From Echinococcus granulosus (lineage: Eukaryota; Platyhelminthes; Cestoda; Cyclophyllidea; Taeniidae), in NCBI RefSeq assembly GCF_000524195.1, contig NW_020170536.1:112496-176495 (forward strand): a stretch of DNA of 64,000 bases, read 5' to 3'. Made by a program: the position numbers and the translations under genes. Position 1 is the first letter of the stretch, and every line of letters begins with the position of its first letter. This document shows positions 12,495 through 25,129 of the stretch, piece by piece. The notes beneath the pieces are model-generated. The model was not told where the DNA came from and ran no database searches. It was given only the letters and a program-made list of their open reading frames with translations.

Positions 12495-14305
12495 ACAACG
12501 AACTCCATCAACTGCGATCATCATCCTGCTGGAGCGGGGTGCGACCTCAAGCCGCCTCATGACGCGTTCATCGGTCATTGTGTGAACTGCCAGTCTTTCT
12601 CGCAGTCAACTACTTATCTTTGACGCCTTATGATTCCTTTATTATCTTCCTTTTTTGTACTTTTGTAGCATCATGTTGAAGCAGAAGTATTGAATTTAAT
12701 TTGCATTGAAAAGTGAAACTTGTATGCCTTTTTACCATCCCTTTTCATAATAAGTCAAACCGGACTTACCAAATGTATTTTATGATCAATACGCTACTGA
12801 GTATGCTAGCCTGCTGCTCCCTGCGGATGACGTTTTCGGCCAAACTGGGTCAATCATGAAGTGAAGTGTCACCAAATTGATCCTAAGTCATTTCTTTACA
12901 AGTCGCATTACCATTTGTTAGAAATTGACCTTATTAATTTCGTTGGAGCCATTTTTGTTCTCCGTCCAAATATTTCTTCACTCACTAAATGAATTACGCC
13001 TTCATTGCGGCGCATAGCTCTCACAATTATTTGATCATTCACCTAAACTGATTAAAAACTAATGTCCTACACTGTTATTATGTAAACAGTTGGATTATCA
13101 GTTGGTGGGGATTCCCTCTTTCACAAATGCCCAGAGAACATTCCAACTAAATGTTTTCGTAAGTAGATGACATGGAAGAGGTGGTTGAGCGATCAAATGG
13201 ATCTGCTGCATTGATTTGTTTAAACATTAAAAAGCTGCATCATTTCCGTCAAAACCATTTCAGCTTTAGTCTGTGACTAGATGAAGTGTATTTAATAAGC
13301 AACAATAACACAATCCCGATGATTTGTGCTCTTTGTTAATCGTGAATCCTTCTGGGTATATATATATGTATAGTGTATCCGAGAAAGGGGAATAGGGTTG
13401 ATACAGAGAAACAGCTCGTTCCAAACGCGTACTTGATTGGGAGATTTGCAAAACTGCCGTTTCCTTACCAATGTCTTCTGTTCTGCCAGCGCCAATTCAA
13501 ACGATTTTGTCCATACCTCCCACTCCTGGACCCGTGGCGTGGGCATGAACCCATCCAGCACTATAAGGGAATTAATCGCTTTTACGGAATCTTTGAAGGA
13601 AGCATGCCTTAAACCTTGCTTTTTTCAAAGCCAATCGGGAATGAAACTCAATTTGTTCAAAATAATTGGCCTTTTGGATTGGTTTGAGATAAATGTGTGT
13701 ATATAGCTCTGGACTCCACTACTTTTTTCAAGTGAAGATTTTGTAAGACGTAGATCTGGCCATTAATTTATCGAATGATTATAGTTCTCTACTCATTGAG
13801 CTTGCACGTGCAGTACTCTTGAAAATTCTTCAAGAGCGGTTGGACTGGCCTCTGTAATGGAAATTAAGCATTCGTATTATTTGTAGCAAATTTTAGATAG
13901 TTAACTTCCAAATATCCTCTGATTAACTATGATGGGCGCGGATTCTTGAACTACGAAGTACAGTTGTGATATAGGCCAAATTCATGTTTACTATTGAAGC
14001 AGATCGGCAGATTGGGCTAACTCAGGCATGTTTCTCGCTCACTAAACGCTGCCAACGCTTTCAGTTAGTTTTCTGTTATATCTTGCACATTTTAATCCCT
14101 ATTTATTTCACCGTCGATTTTTGTGCTGGGTGTTTGAGGAAATTACTTAGTCTCATGCTCCATAACTTTGAAGTGGAAAATCAAGGAACATGAAAGAGTA
14201 GATAACGGCAGCCGGAGATCAGCTGTGGACACTGTGTGAAAGCTCACTATTGCTCTTCTGGCATAAAAGTATCAGAAGACAAGCCAAGTAAAGCATCTGT
14301 TCGGC
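12495..14305. other. Downstream flank of myosin, mostly non-coding
   Basis: 3' flank of the plus-strand myosin. No AATAAA is seen on the plus strand in the first 800 bases; ATTAAA occurs at 13,051-13,056. A short TA run lies at 13,357-13,373. The only coding-like part is the island at 13,490-13,612. The same stretch recurs at 51,995-53,805. Confidence 0.5.
13490..13612 (+). CDS. Coding-like island, strand uncertain (first copy)
   Basis: After a strong pyrimidine-rich acceptor (TCTTCTGTTCTGCCAG) the plus strand has 41 open codons to a TAA, with sequence such as PYLPLLDPWRGHEPIQHYKG. The minus strand of the same island also reads open (VLDGFMPTPRVQEWE) between a possible acceptor and a GTATGG donor. 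It stands out in base composition from the AT-rich flanks. It could be a terminal exon of an unseen plus-strand transcript or part of the minus-strand gene. Confidence 0.25.
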   Translation, partial: RQFKRFCPYLPLLDPWRGHEPIQHYKGINRFYGIFEGSMP

Positions 14306-14311
14306 TTTATT
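14306..14311 (-). promoter_or_regulatory. AATAAA poly(A) signal overlapping the stop codon (first copy)
   Basis: Minus strand reads CAATAAAGC. The TAA stop of the candidate minus-strand gene lies inside the hexamer, implying a very short 3' UTR, if the gene model is right. Confidence 0.3.
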
Positions 14312-16296
14312 GCAACCATGTGGGTGTGCGTCGTCCCTTTGAAGGGGCACACGGAGATGGCGTGATCGGACAACCAGATTTGCAGAAACAGTGGCATTTC
14401 GCGACTACCCACGCAACTGCGCGTGAGGAAGCACCTTTCCCCTCCCAATCACTCACTCGCTTAAGTTGGGGTGATCAGGAGACTATTAAACAAACGAGAT
14501 TTCCTAATTTAGGCTTAGTTGAAAATGAACGAAAATTCTGTTAAATGATTATAATTTGTGATTCCTACATGATTATTGGATTAGAGTTTTTCAATTTTAA
14601 AGGGAAATGCTCCCGAATCTTTTAACATTGTTCCATCAACTCAAAATAAGATCGAGAATTTGAAGCATGAGTGGTCAGACGCCACTTAGCAGGTGGGATA
14701 TGTGACCCAAGGAGTTGTACTTATGCAATTCTCACTCATGCATTGCTTTAGTGTATTCTTGAACGAGAATCCGATTAAAGCCATTAAGAAATAGGGGTAA
14801 GCGAGGAGTTGGAAGGTGCGTACCAGAATGAGTGGGGTATACTTCTTGGGTTTCTCCAAGAAGACACTCTCGGTAGAGATCCGCAGGATCTGACGTGATA
14901 CCAGGGAGTGCGTAAGGAGAAGATACATCTTGCCAACTACCAACTTGCCGGGACAAGCGCAAGTACCTGGCCAGGCGTTGGTGAGGATAATTTTATCGTT
15001 GTACTCCACGATGTCCGACTTTAGTGTTCGTTTCACATTAAACCGAAAGAACGGTTGGAAGCGGTTGAACTTCCCAAACCACCAAAAGGTCTGGCTAATT
15101 TGCATGACAAGGGCTATAAAGAAGATTAAAAGACGAAATCGCTGACTGACATCTGAATGCATATTGCCTTTATGGCGCAATTTGGGGTAGGGGATGGGGT
15201 ACACAACAAATGTTCTGGTATTAAATAAAAGATGCATTTTATCTGTGGGCTACCATCTTCACACCCGACTTCTCATGACAAGCGATAATTTTAGCATGAA
15301 AAAAAGTTATTAGTGACTTGAAAATAAGTTTAAGAGGATAAAGCATTTGACTAGACAGAGAAAAGTGGGTAACTGAACGTCATTCCTTTCAAAGCAATTG
15401 TGGTCACAAGCTGCAATATTATTTCGTCCGCGTGCACAACAACAACAACAAAAAATATGAAATCAGATTTGGTGTGAGAAATTCAAGTTCTACTCGAACA
15501 GCCGCTTCAAACGTGGTGAAAACACACACCATCCCAGCGGTGATTGAAATTTGCGCGAAGGCATTGGTTCACTGGTCATTTACTCCAATAGTTCAAGGCG
15601 CAAGGCATGTTTGAACATCAAAGTGAGGAGCAATCGCTTTTGGCCTGTACGAACATTTCATGAAGGCGAGAATAAATAGACCAGTGGCATGAACTGCAAA
15701 GCCTATCACCGAAGTACATATGACTGATACCTCACAATGCAAAAATGACACTGGATATTATTGCTAGATCTAAATTTAATGCCTACCAAGACTTTTGAAA
15801 TGTGATTTTAAGCATGAAACACTTGTCAGCGATTTCGACTATTAAAACAGAGAGCCTCATTTCTATATAAATCACTTCCAACCGCCAAAAGATAAAATTC
15901 GTATAAAATTTGCTTATTTGTGTTATATCAATGTAAGGGACTTACCTACTGTAAAGTTACCTTGCTTCCAGTCATTTTTGGTGAAATTTTGAGGGAACAT
16001 TTTTCCGCAGGTGACTTCAAAGTCTCTGGGGCATCCTGGATTCTCTGAAACAATAATGCATGTGACCGCATAAGCCAAAGTGATACGTGTGTAGGAGATA
16101 AAAAATTCACTTTTTATGTACGCACGACGTGTCTCCGAAGCGTAGTCTCGAGTGTAGTAGCGGTGATGTTTGGCAAGCTTTCTGGCCCAATCATCACATC
16201 CACCTGGGGGCAGGAGGCGACAGTCTTCGTGGCGCAGGTACCAGGTACCTTCCCCGTTTCGGCCTTCAGCTCCATCACCGCCACCACTATTTCTTA
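14307..16296 (-). CDS. Candidate 3' exons of a cysteine-containing protein gene, unknown family (first copy)
   Basis: Minus-strand exons, 5' to 3': 16296-16126, 16044-15961, 15113-14967, 14889-14824 and 14416-14307. Each starts after an AG and ends at a GT donor, and all internal joins are phase 1. The joined frame stays open to a TAA at 14,307-14,309, which overlaps an AATAAA. Seen in the translation: EDCRLLPPGGCDDWARK, HHRYYTRDY, NPGCPRDFEVTCGKMFPQN (with an NFT glycosylation site), TFWWFGKFNRFQPFFRFN, and a cysteine-rich tail (KCHCFCKSGC). Runs of phase 1-1 exons are typical of extracellular modules. Other frames of these exons are also open in places, so the model is tentative and no function is assigned. 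Confidence 0.42.
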
Positions 16297-17410
16297 CTGT
16301 GTCGTGAGAGGCGCGAGGTACCCGTCGGTGGGCGACGGAGGGCACATAGGGGCGCCATGGCCACACTGAATGGCCCCATGGAAGGGTCGAACGCTGCTGC
16401 CACGTCGGGCGAAGGTGGGCGGTGGAGCTCGGAGTGCTAAAGAAGTAGAGAGATGCTGAGCGTTTCGGGTAGGTCTGCCAGTGGCTGGGTGTCTCCTGAG
16501 AGCTCGCCGCTTGCATGCCACAGATGTCCACTGTGACGTGACATGAACTCTGACATGGGATGTCAAACATCTAAAACAATAAATATCACCTAGAATCCTT
16601 GATCCTTTTGGCTGGTTATGGCATAATTGTCGATGATGTATTATTTTAAATAGTATGAAAAATCGTCACCTTTTTCCGCCAGTCATTCGAATAGAAGTAA
16701 AACGCCTTTCAGATGAGTCCAGAAATCATAACATAACTTCTTTTTGGACGAGCCACGCTTCATTTAGAATTTTGCAGTGTTTTCGATGATCAAGTGTTTC
16801 AATACTTAATTGCCTGTGGGGCATAGCATTCCTCTAAATTGGCTGGTTATGCTAAAAATAACTCCCCTCCACTTTTTATTGCATGTAATTAAATGCACAA
16901 GTAGCACTTTTCACTTCTTTCTTTTGTGCCGCAGCAGCATTCTTAAAGAAATTTACGGAAATTTTGTTTTTGTTCGCAACAAAAGTTTCCAGTGACAAAT
17001 TAGTTACTTTCAGCTATCCATTGCAAATCCTCGTCCTCTGTGATACCACCAAGCATAAAAGTGCATTTTCTTCCATGGGGTACTGTGCCATGCATTCATG
17101 TATCTCCATTCCTATTTTCACCGGACTGTCAGTCATCATACTGATATTGTGCATAGCATGCATGTCTCCACTTTCACTTCTGCACTTTTCTTTTGTTTTA
17201 TTTCCGAATGCATTCAGTTTCATCTAGTCTCTGTGTTTTAGATTTTTCATATCCTAAATATTTATTGCCTTGAATAGACAATTCACTTGGAGTGTAAAAG
17301 TCAGGAGGTTTTTAGGGATTGACTTTGACACTTGTTCTATGGACCATGTCTGTTGCAACCGCTTCGGCAATTTTGGTTGCGGAAATACTGAAAAAAGATT
17401 TTTTTTTTAG

Positions 17411-18411
17411 TGAAGGTATTCACATCGACTTCACGCAATCGCTTCTTACCTGCTACCGCATCCAATGTTAAGAACACGGGCTCAGATGTGGGCGCCTTGA
17501 CTGAATTACCTTACCCTGAATATTCGTGTTACTTTAAGGTAAACGTTTTTAGGGCCAATTAAAGCGAGAAGTTGACGCCGCTTTTTCCCACCGACTGGCT
17601 GGATCGCCTCACTGGGGACGGCGGACTGCATCTGCGCATTTAGCCGCAGCCGTCAGGAGCGGGGTGAGTGGGACGCTAGTGGCCTCGGGAGGTCGCAACG
17701 GGAACTGCAATTCTACTTTTCTTTTAACCTCGCCACTCATGGGAAAATGTGTCGAAACCATCCAAAAAGTAAGTGTACCTCCTTCACCAAGCTGCAAAAT
17801 ATTCCCAATTTTAATGTTCCCCAAAACATGCAAATTCAAAGCGAAATAGGTATTTAGTTAATTTAAAATGTTGAGGAAAGTTTGGCTCCGGTAAAGAATG
17901 TTACTGTATTGTGCTAAGTCTTACTCTACTTCTCAATATCACTAACGGGAGTTTACATATCGTAAGCTTTTTAGCTCCAAAATCACTATCAACTCAAACT
18001 CAACAGAGTAAAATATTTCCAAAAACTATTTCGTAGCTAGTGTTTTATTCCAGAGGCAACATTTTGATCCGTATAATAGCTGCTCGCATCACTGTGTATT
18101 TTTTGCCCAAGCAGAGCAATTCTATTTTAACAGGAGCATCATATTAATGGCCACTTCGGCTTGGATGCCCACGAATTCAAACAGCATCACTCACAGGCAA
18201 GTGTTAGCAACTTTGATGGGTTTTTATCTTAGAATACCAATCAAGGGTTTCGGTCATTGGGCCACTTGACCTTATCCGAAAATTGTTTTCTTTCTAGACG
18301 AAACCTTCCGTCAATAAATTACGATGCCTTTTTATCACCAACAGGCCTATTAGGGATAGTTCCAAGGGCGCGTACTTCCCAATTGAGTGGGAGATTTGGC
18401 AGAAGGATTAG
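17411..18411 (+). CDS. Weak plus-strand exon chain, unknown product (first copy)
   Basis: Exons 17411-17538, 17553-17768, 18135-18197 and 18298-18411 are open in one consistent frame (phase 0 at each join) and end at TAG. Seen: ELPYPEYSCYFK, GNCNSTFLLTSPLMGKC, EHHINGHFGLDAHEF, GAYFPIEWEIWQKD. Two cautions apply. The gap between the first two exons is only 14 nt, too short for a normal intron, so they may be alternatives or one may be wrong. The third exon ends at a GC donor (CAG/GCAAGT). The chain sits on the opposite strand between candidate exons of the minus-strand gene. No family is recognised. Confidence 0.25.
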
Positions 18412-21094
18412 CATTTCGTTGCACTTTATTGGTTTTTGAAAAAGTTTTGGGTTTTGCATTGTTTGATCCGATTGTAAATTTGGGAGTAGAAATAAGAAAT
18501 GGAAATCAGTTGCATAAAAACCAGATATAATGACTGCCTTGGATAGATATAATTGACGTAGAAGTAGTACAATAATTCAGTGGATCTCATTTACTAAAAT
18601 CATTGAATGAACCACTAAAGTAATTGATAATCTGACGAGAAATGACTCCACACTGTATGCTATAGTAAAAAACGGATTTCCCTTAACATCAGTGAACATC
18701 TAGATGGTAAATGATTCTAAAGGGAAAATGCACGTTACCTAAACAGTTTGCCCGGGTACTTTTATCTATATTGAATACAATTTCACACACTTGAGTGGCA
18801 TCACTAGGACAAAGGTAAGTCGTAAGTGCCCGTGCTGAATTAGGTTGATTCCTCCTAAGAGTCGGGGAACTAAGTGTGCAATCCGAAGGAATAATAATTC
18901 CTTTGTTAATGCTACGTAGGACAAGGCAGATTCTCGATATATCCCGTATTGTTCATTTTTACCAGCACAAAACCCTCCACATTCGTTGATGCACCGTTTG
19001 TGGCATTTTTGATTTGACGTGTGAAGAAGGCGATTCACAATGAACAAGATATACGTAAACCACGTAAGTCATGGAATGGGGTTTCAAAAATTACCTACAA
19101 ACACTTATTAATTCTGTATATGATTAAAGCAATAAGATTCCGTTGTCGCTATTTTAGGCAAAGTAAACGAGAAAAGTAACATAAGTTGTTTATTTACTTT
19201 CCCTTTGTTTGTGCACGCAGAATACAAATGCTAAAGAGAGCGCGCAAAACAAACTCAAGTGCCTTTCGATGTTATTTTCGGATTCTGATGAATTCGGCTT
19301 ACGGAGGCGGTCACTGATAGCGCTCTTTCGATCTTAGTAGGCCAAATTCGACGTTGGAGGTTCTTAATAGATATGAAGTAACATGAAAGGAGCTTGAATT
19401 GGCTTTCTCCGTAGATAGTCTTGGTGGGCTTTCACCTCCTCGTTAAGCTCCAAATGATTGATGTAAAACAAATGGTGCCTCTGTGTCTCACTCTGTGTGT
19501 GCATGTGCACGCCTAACGAAAGGGGTAATGACAATGAATTTGGATACACCAGCTCTGTTTGTGGACATCAATCCCTTTGCCGGACAGTTAAAGTGAATTC
19601 GAGTAATTGAGATCAGTGAAAACATCCATTTGTAGCGTAGCCGATTGAAACTCAAGCCGTCACAAGGAAAATACTGACACCTGGAAGGTAGCCCCACTCA
19701 GTGGACAGGCAACGAGCTTTCCATATTAAGTCCCGAAGTATTTTTACCCCAGCCGAATGGTTCAAGAGTCACTACATTATAAAATATTCAAAATGTAAGG
19801 ATTCGTTTATAATTATTGTTGGAGGCGGGAAGGATGGGTTCATGAAACCTGGAAAGTCTTGAACCCACAATACTGATATTTTATGCCATTTAAATAAATT
19901 CGCTGCATTGAAAATACTGGTATAATTTTCTCCCCATCCTAAACGGTAGGTTGACAGGATAAATGTGCCTTTTAAGTATCGACCTCAGATCGCCCTATTC
20001 ACGGATGGTATTTCATACCAAATTGACAGTAATTTATGAGTAATGTTTCAACAATAATTTATCCCATCGCTTTTAATGGACCCGAAACCCTTCATTTTAA
20101 ATGAGCAATCTCGTTAATAATTTCATTAAGCTCACTATGCTATCGTTGATTCCAATTTGAATGTAGATTGAGCATCAACAAATTCCACAAAGTTCCGTAA
20201 TGCTTGTAAAGAACGAAAACCTTGCATTAGGTGAGCAAACTCATCTAACAACTTTGGAAGATAATTTATTAAAGAAGAGTGACGTATTTCTTGGATCCAC
20301 CTAAGTAAAAGAGTAATTGAAGTCGTTAGTGCGTTGCGCTCAATGCAAACGAACTGCATTTGGAAATGGGGATCATTCAGTATAGGCGACCATAGAAGGA
20401 CTAGTCTTACATGTAGTGTAATAGAGATTCATAGAGGTCCCCACATTTTGGTAACCTTGGTACCTTCAAGGCAATGGTTTGTGACTTTCCCTTTGAAAGC
20501 ACGCGAAAGTGTTGGTCTCTTGCTTCTAGTTGGCTCACTAATACAATACGGATGCGTAATGAGGAAGGAATTTGTACCTCTCTGCGCCCTTTTGGACAAA
20601 AATAGATGAGTCCTCCTACTCGGCCAAATGTCACTACTGTTAATGACTAATCAATCTGTCTGTTTCACGTTTTGTGCGGTAGTTCATAACGCTTTGAAGT
20701 CGTGGCACTCATCTGGCAAAAGTCAAGCGAAAAACAGTTTTTAAATTACTTTTTACTTGTAATCTAATCTGTTTTACTGTGCATTTATGGATTTAATTAC
20801 ATTCTCTGGAGTGTACTTTCGTCCATTTGGATAGATCCCAATACTCAAAACAGAAAAAAGTGGGAAAGTCGTGCAGGAATCTTATAGAATGTGATTTTGA
20901 CTTGAGATTTGTCATCAACGAAAATCCAACCGATGCATGCAGAGCCAATAGCTGGAGATAATGCTTAAAGTGGGGAAATACGTTATATACCACGCGACCG
21001 AATACAGAACACAGAAAAAATTAAGAAAACAGGCTAGGTGAAGGAGGTTAAAGTGCTGGAGACAATTACCACTGGTGCTGCCGTAATAACTTAC
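18412..21094. other. AT-rich stretch, no gene assigned
   Basis: Probably intron of the minus-strand gene if 21,095-21,415 is its first exon. Two minus-strand open frames stand out: 18,766-19,047 (with CHKRCINECGGFC) and about 20,135-20,420 (with WIQEIRHSS and YLPKLLDEF). Neither has a full set of phase-compatible splice sites, so they are noted but not called. Repeated at 57,912-60,594. Confidence 0.4.
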
Positions 21095-21415
21095 CTGAAA
21101 TGAGGAATCTGGATGGGATGGACAGTTAAGTTTGTATAGGGAGCACCGGAGCCGATTCATGAGGAAGGCGCAATCGGGACGAAGGACCCGACTTTTTGGC
21201 ACTGGACGCTGAATAAGGCTGAAGTTGGCGCAACGTCGCCTTTCAAATTGCAATGAAAGGCAAAGCGAATGCATCAGACCCTTGTTTATCCAGACCCCAT
21301 TGCGCTGAATCGAGTGCTCTACGAACGACTGCTCACCCCTCGATGTCACTGCATGCCTCTGGGGGATGAGTAAGAGTAGGACACAGAAGAAGGCATTTGA
21401 GCTGACGTAATCCAT
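21095..21415 (-). CDS. Candidate first exon of a secreted or membrane protein (first copy)
   Basis: Minus-strand ATG at 21,415 opens 107 codons ending at a consensus donor (CAG/GTAAGT, donor at 21,094-21,089). The first 25 residues look like a signal peptide: MDYVSSNA, a hydrophobic core FFCVLLLLI, then a polar cleavage region. The rest is basic and holds several cysteines (RRRCANFS, PDCAFLMNRLRCSLYKLNC). An N-glycosylation site (NFS) fits a secretory protein. Base use is coding-like compared with its AT-rich surroundings. No family is recognised. It may be the 5' exon of the gene whose 3' exons lie at 14,307-16,296, but the exons between them were not resolved. Confidence 0.5.
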
Positions 21416-21479
21416 GGCAGTTCATAGACTGGCATTCAACTGAGTGGTTGACCTGCGTAGGGGTTAATTTTCCATCAAG

Positions 21480-21900
21480 TAGTGCTTAGGGTGAGAGAGA
21501 GGGACGGAGAGAAGTGATGGTAAAGGAGAAACAGAGGAAATTGCACCGCCACCACCGCTGTTGCAGCGCGCTTGCGTCGCGCCAACCGTGAGGGGGCTCA
21601 CGGTTGTGTCTTGTGTACGCTCACGCACACACGCACATATGCCCACAGTCGCTGAATCGCGTACACACGCCTGCTTTATCCTCCCTCGGTGGTGTCAATT
21701 GGCTCATCAATGCACGGTGTCCATACCTGCGTTCGTGTGCGCATGCGTGTGCGTGCGTGTGTTCTTCTTTCTCACTCACTCCTTCTGCCTCTATTATTCT
21801 CCTAATGGTCTTCTTGTCCAACTCGTCGGTGTCATTGGAGGGCGGTTAGCGCCGGGTGCGTGTACTGTAGCCTATGCAGTCCCTCGACCAATCAGTGGCC
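21480..21900 (-). promoter_or_regulatory. GC-rich stretch upstream of the minus-strand ATG, possible promoter (first copy)
   Basis: The 5' flank of the exon at 21,095-21,415 is clearly richer in G+C than its surroundings. It has alternating GT/GC tracts (21,619-21,640 and 21,731-21,762) and an inverted CCAAT box (CCAAT at 21,888-21,892 on the plus strand). Position and composition suit a promoter; no start site can be read from sequence. The long open frames here (138 codons on the plus strand from 21,561) are low-complexity by-products. Confidence 0.25.
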
Positions 21901-23624
21901 GACGCATGGCTTTCCCCCTTGTCCTTTCCCTCCTCCATCTCCCAGGCCACGAGGGCAATAAAAGTCTACGGCTTTAGGGCATGTGTGGTCGTCAATACGC
22001 CGGGTTTTATTGAATTAGTCAGTCAGTGCCCCATTATTGTTTGCAGACTTCCACAAGATTAATTACGCCTGTAGACTCGCACAGTCATAAAATGTAGATC
22101 TACGTCCTCACCCAGATGTTGTACTAACAACGGCGTACTTGGCGCTCTGCCGAAAAGTAGTGTACACGTGATCACTTAGCCATATAACCTCACTTCTAGC
22201 ATTCATTTTCCCTTCATCCCGTTGAAAAGACGGACAAACCTCACACCAGCGCCGAATATTCTCTGAGATGCATTTGGTAATATCTAATCATGTATTTGCT
22301 GTTAAGCAGTGCAAAACACAAAAAAATAAATGTGACATCTGCAACACTTAAGCTATGACCTGAACTATTTTCTTGGAGTCTTTAATACGCCAACACTTTC
22401 CACCCATGTAGTGGCCCTGACAGAGGCTAAATAGAATTTTAATAACGCTCCCAAATGTGTTAATGGTTTGGCTTTGACTAAATTTTTAGACCCGCTTGCC
22501 ATTGGAAGTATGATCTGCACATAGATCTGACAAATGTAACAACTCGAGAGGATTTTCAACACTGACTATGCCACTTATGGATACGGCAGTTGAAGAGGAT
22601 ACACTTCATAATTCCAACCTTACTGGGAGCAGTTTAGGTTTTTTTGATTAGCTACTTTCGTCATTCGATATGCATGAACACTTTTTCGTAAAAAAATAAT
22701 GCTTATTATCTGAACAATTCGTTCTTCTGAGCAAAAGCTGCCTTAAAAAAGTGAGCACCGTTGACCAGTTACAGTCGGTTTGATTTCTACCTTCATTAGG
22801 CATGTGCATCAGAAGGTGGCTTCTTACTGTGTGTAATAAATGCAGAATTTGCACCAACAAGCAGACACACATCCACAGGATTCACTTTTTAGGAATAACA
22901 AGTATTCAAAACAAGATGGCAAGTGAACGGAGTCCTTATATACTTTGGTTGCATCCACTCATTATCTTACCTGATTTCCGTTCATTTTCATACACTTTCT
23001 AGGCTAGTCCTGAGTTCCTGAAAGCGTTTGCCCAGCCAGCGCAAGGTGGATTTGTGGCGAGACTTGTACTCGAGAACGAAAGTGAACCCAGTTAAGCGGA
23101 ATCTGAATCTTGAGACTGCATTAATTTACTTCGAATTTAAAGAACACAGTAAATTTAAGTCAATTTTCGTAGTAAAAAGGGCATCTTTTGTTCCAGAAAC
23201 CTAATCATATGGATTTATAAACTGTAGATAGTTGCAAGCCCAGGCATACGTAGGAACTTTAATGTCTATCCAGTGTGACAAGAAGAATGTGGACATTGAT
23301 TATCTTAAGACATTTATATGCCAACAGGTTATAAGGCCTAAATAAGGAAAATTTTACACAAGGTGCTCTTTTCAGACGTTCGGAGTTGAAATAAGACTGA
23401 GCACAACACTTTGGAGAAAGTGAAGATTGGTAAAACCTTAAACTTTTGGCTCTAAACCATCCAAACATCGGTCTGCATTTTGTGCATGCGTTGCTCTATT
23501 ATCAGAACAGCTCCTTGAATCTACTAAGGTATGGACTAGCCATCATCTGTTAAAAAAAGGATAACTTTAGTAATTTGTAAGTTTGTTTAACTCTGCGTTT
23601 TGACTACGCAGACACTTAAGTTTC

Positions 23625-23770
23625 CACCATTGTACCTCCACTTAGCAGCATGGCCTCTGGCCAGGCCAGTAGCCACTCAGCACTTCTGTACGTCAGTACG
23701 TTTTCTGCCATTGTACTATAACTTCTTAGAACTTCAGGAAAGGCTCGAGACGTTACACAACTATCCGGCA
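23625..23770 (+). repeat. Degenerate short interspersed repeat, member A
   Basis: Contains the core CTTCAGGAAAGGCTCGAGAC followed by a TTACAC-type end (23,732-23,760). The core and about 100 bases before it resemble members B (24,270-24,432) and C (25,130-25,285) upstream of the myosin gene. A second exact copy lies at 63,125-63,270 through the large repeat. Confidence 0.4.
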
Positions 23771-24269
23771 CATGTTACAAACAATTTACAAATGCGTGTG
23801 TTAAATTCGATTATCTGAATAAGTAAAATAAGTATCAAGACCATCCAACCGTAATTCCATTCACAGGAAGCCTCTTAGACTAAAAAAATGATCTACGGGC
23901 TTCGGAATTAGCCTGAACTGCAAATTATTTCTGGCTCCTATAAAACAAAATTTAAATAAAACATTTGACCGAAGTTAACTAACTTGGGCTGCTTTAAGAA
24001 AGCGGATATTTACCACTTAATTTTTCAGCCTAGTTCATTGAAATCTAGGGAGAGAGTGAATTCTGTGTTTTGGATAGAATACTGTCGTCTCTTCAGCTAA
24101 AGCCACTCTAAACCTAGTTGATTTTAAGAAATAATAAAAAACTGACACAATTTTGGGCAGCTCAAGTTTACTAATTCTGCAGAGCCGTTTTAGCAATGTG
24201 TTAACAGAAATTCTTTTTGAATAGTGAAACTGTAATACGATGGTGGTTTATCGCTCGGTATTAGTGAGG

Positions 24270-24432
24270 CGCCACTTTTGTACTTTGAACTAGCCTTCTT
24301 GTATCCCACTGGGTGGGATGGCTTCCGGGTCATGCCAATAACCCAAACACCTTCTCTGTGCTGAATATATATTCTGCCCGAGTGCTTTGTCTTTCTTCGT
24401 CTTCAGGAAAGTCTCGGGACGCTACAAAACTG
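24270..24432 (+). repeat. Degenerate short interspersed repeat, member B
   Basis: Core CTTCAGGAAAGTCTCGGGAC at 24,401-24,420, then a CTACAAAAC-type end. It differs from member A at only a few core positions. The 5' part shares blocks such as GGC(T/C)(T/C)C(C/T)GG and TTCTGCC with A. It repeats exactly at 63,770-63,932. Confidence 0.4.
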
Positions 24433-25129
24433 CAGTAAATGCATTCATTTCATTGTAATTAGCCACGGTTGTGAGAGTAGCAGATACCTTCCTCTACAGA
24501 AAGACGGATTGTAGGGAGCACACCTTAGTTTATGGCTTTGTCATTCAAAGGCAGTGCTTACGTGATTAATGGTAATAGAGGGTTTTATAAACGAATTAGC
24601 TTTAGTGCCACCACACATGAATATACAGGGACCTGACTAATGATTAGTACTGTGTAGACAGACTAATTCCACAAGCCGAAGATAAAAATTTTAATTATGA
24701 CTTATTCTGAATACAAATAAAGTGCCCTTAATTGTGGGTAGGCGTACACCTTCATAAGTAAGGAGTTAAAAGCATATCACATTTATTGGGAAAGTCTCAA
24801 TTCGAAATCCTTATGCTACAGTGGAACCATGTAAGACAAGCATGAAATGTAGTCAGATTGTCCCAGCTTGCATAATATGGTGAAACTATTAGTCAGAAAT
24901 ATGGAAAATTGCACACATACTGCCCTCCAAATCTTTATTGAGGTCGTAGGATGTCACAACAGTAATCCTGAATGCATATCAACATCATAAAGAAGGCTCA
25001 GACGGACATGTTGCTTGTCAAGATCACAATCAGCGGAGTCCTAGACTTTTGCGTAATAAGCTGCAGAACTAGACGAACCTTTAGGGCATTGCATACCTAC
25101 TGTAATACTTTAAATGTTTGCCCGATTCT

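Larger units (their letters stand above)
1..24500. repeat. First copy of a 39.5 kb-period direct repeat
   Basis: Every base run and every open frame I compared in this interval recurs 39,500 bases further on, in the same orientation and with no difference found. The visible repeated part is 24.5 kb because it is cut by both window ends, so the true repeat ends are not visible. The unit contains the 3' half of the myosin XV-like gene and about 12 kb of following DNA. Identity this complete over introns and intergenic DNA means either a very recent tandem duplication or an assembly or data-handling artefact such as an unrolled circular contig. Confidence 0.97.

Noticed and set aside
18766..19047. 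Minus-strand open frame with CHKRCINECGGFC
   Set aside because: No AG acceptor lies between the upstream in-frame stop and the cysteine cluster, so it cannot be spliced in as read.
19275..19310. CTGATGA box as a hammerhead ribozyme core
   Set aside because: The required GAAA segment and the flanking stems are not found around it.
20135..20420. Minus-strand open frame of about 95 codons with HEAT-like helices (YLPKLLDEF)
   Set aside because: Protein-like, and one good acceptor lies inside it, but there is no phase-compatible donor or partner exon and no firm family match.
21561..21977. 138-codon plus-strand open frame
   Set aside because: It is made largely of GT/CA-type low-complexity DNA, has no domain, and open frames overlap on both strands.
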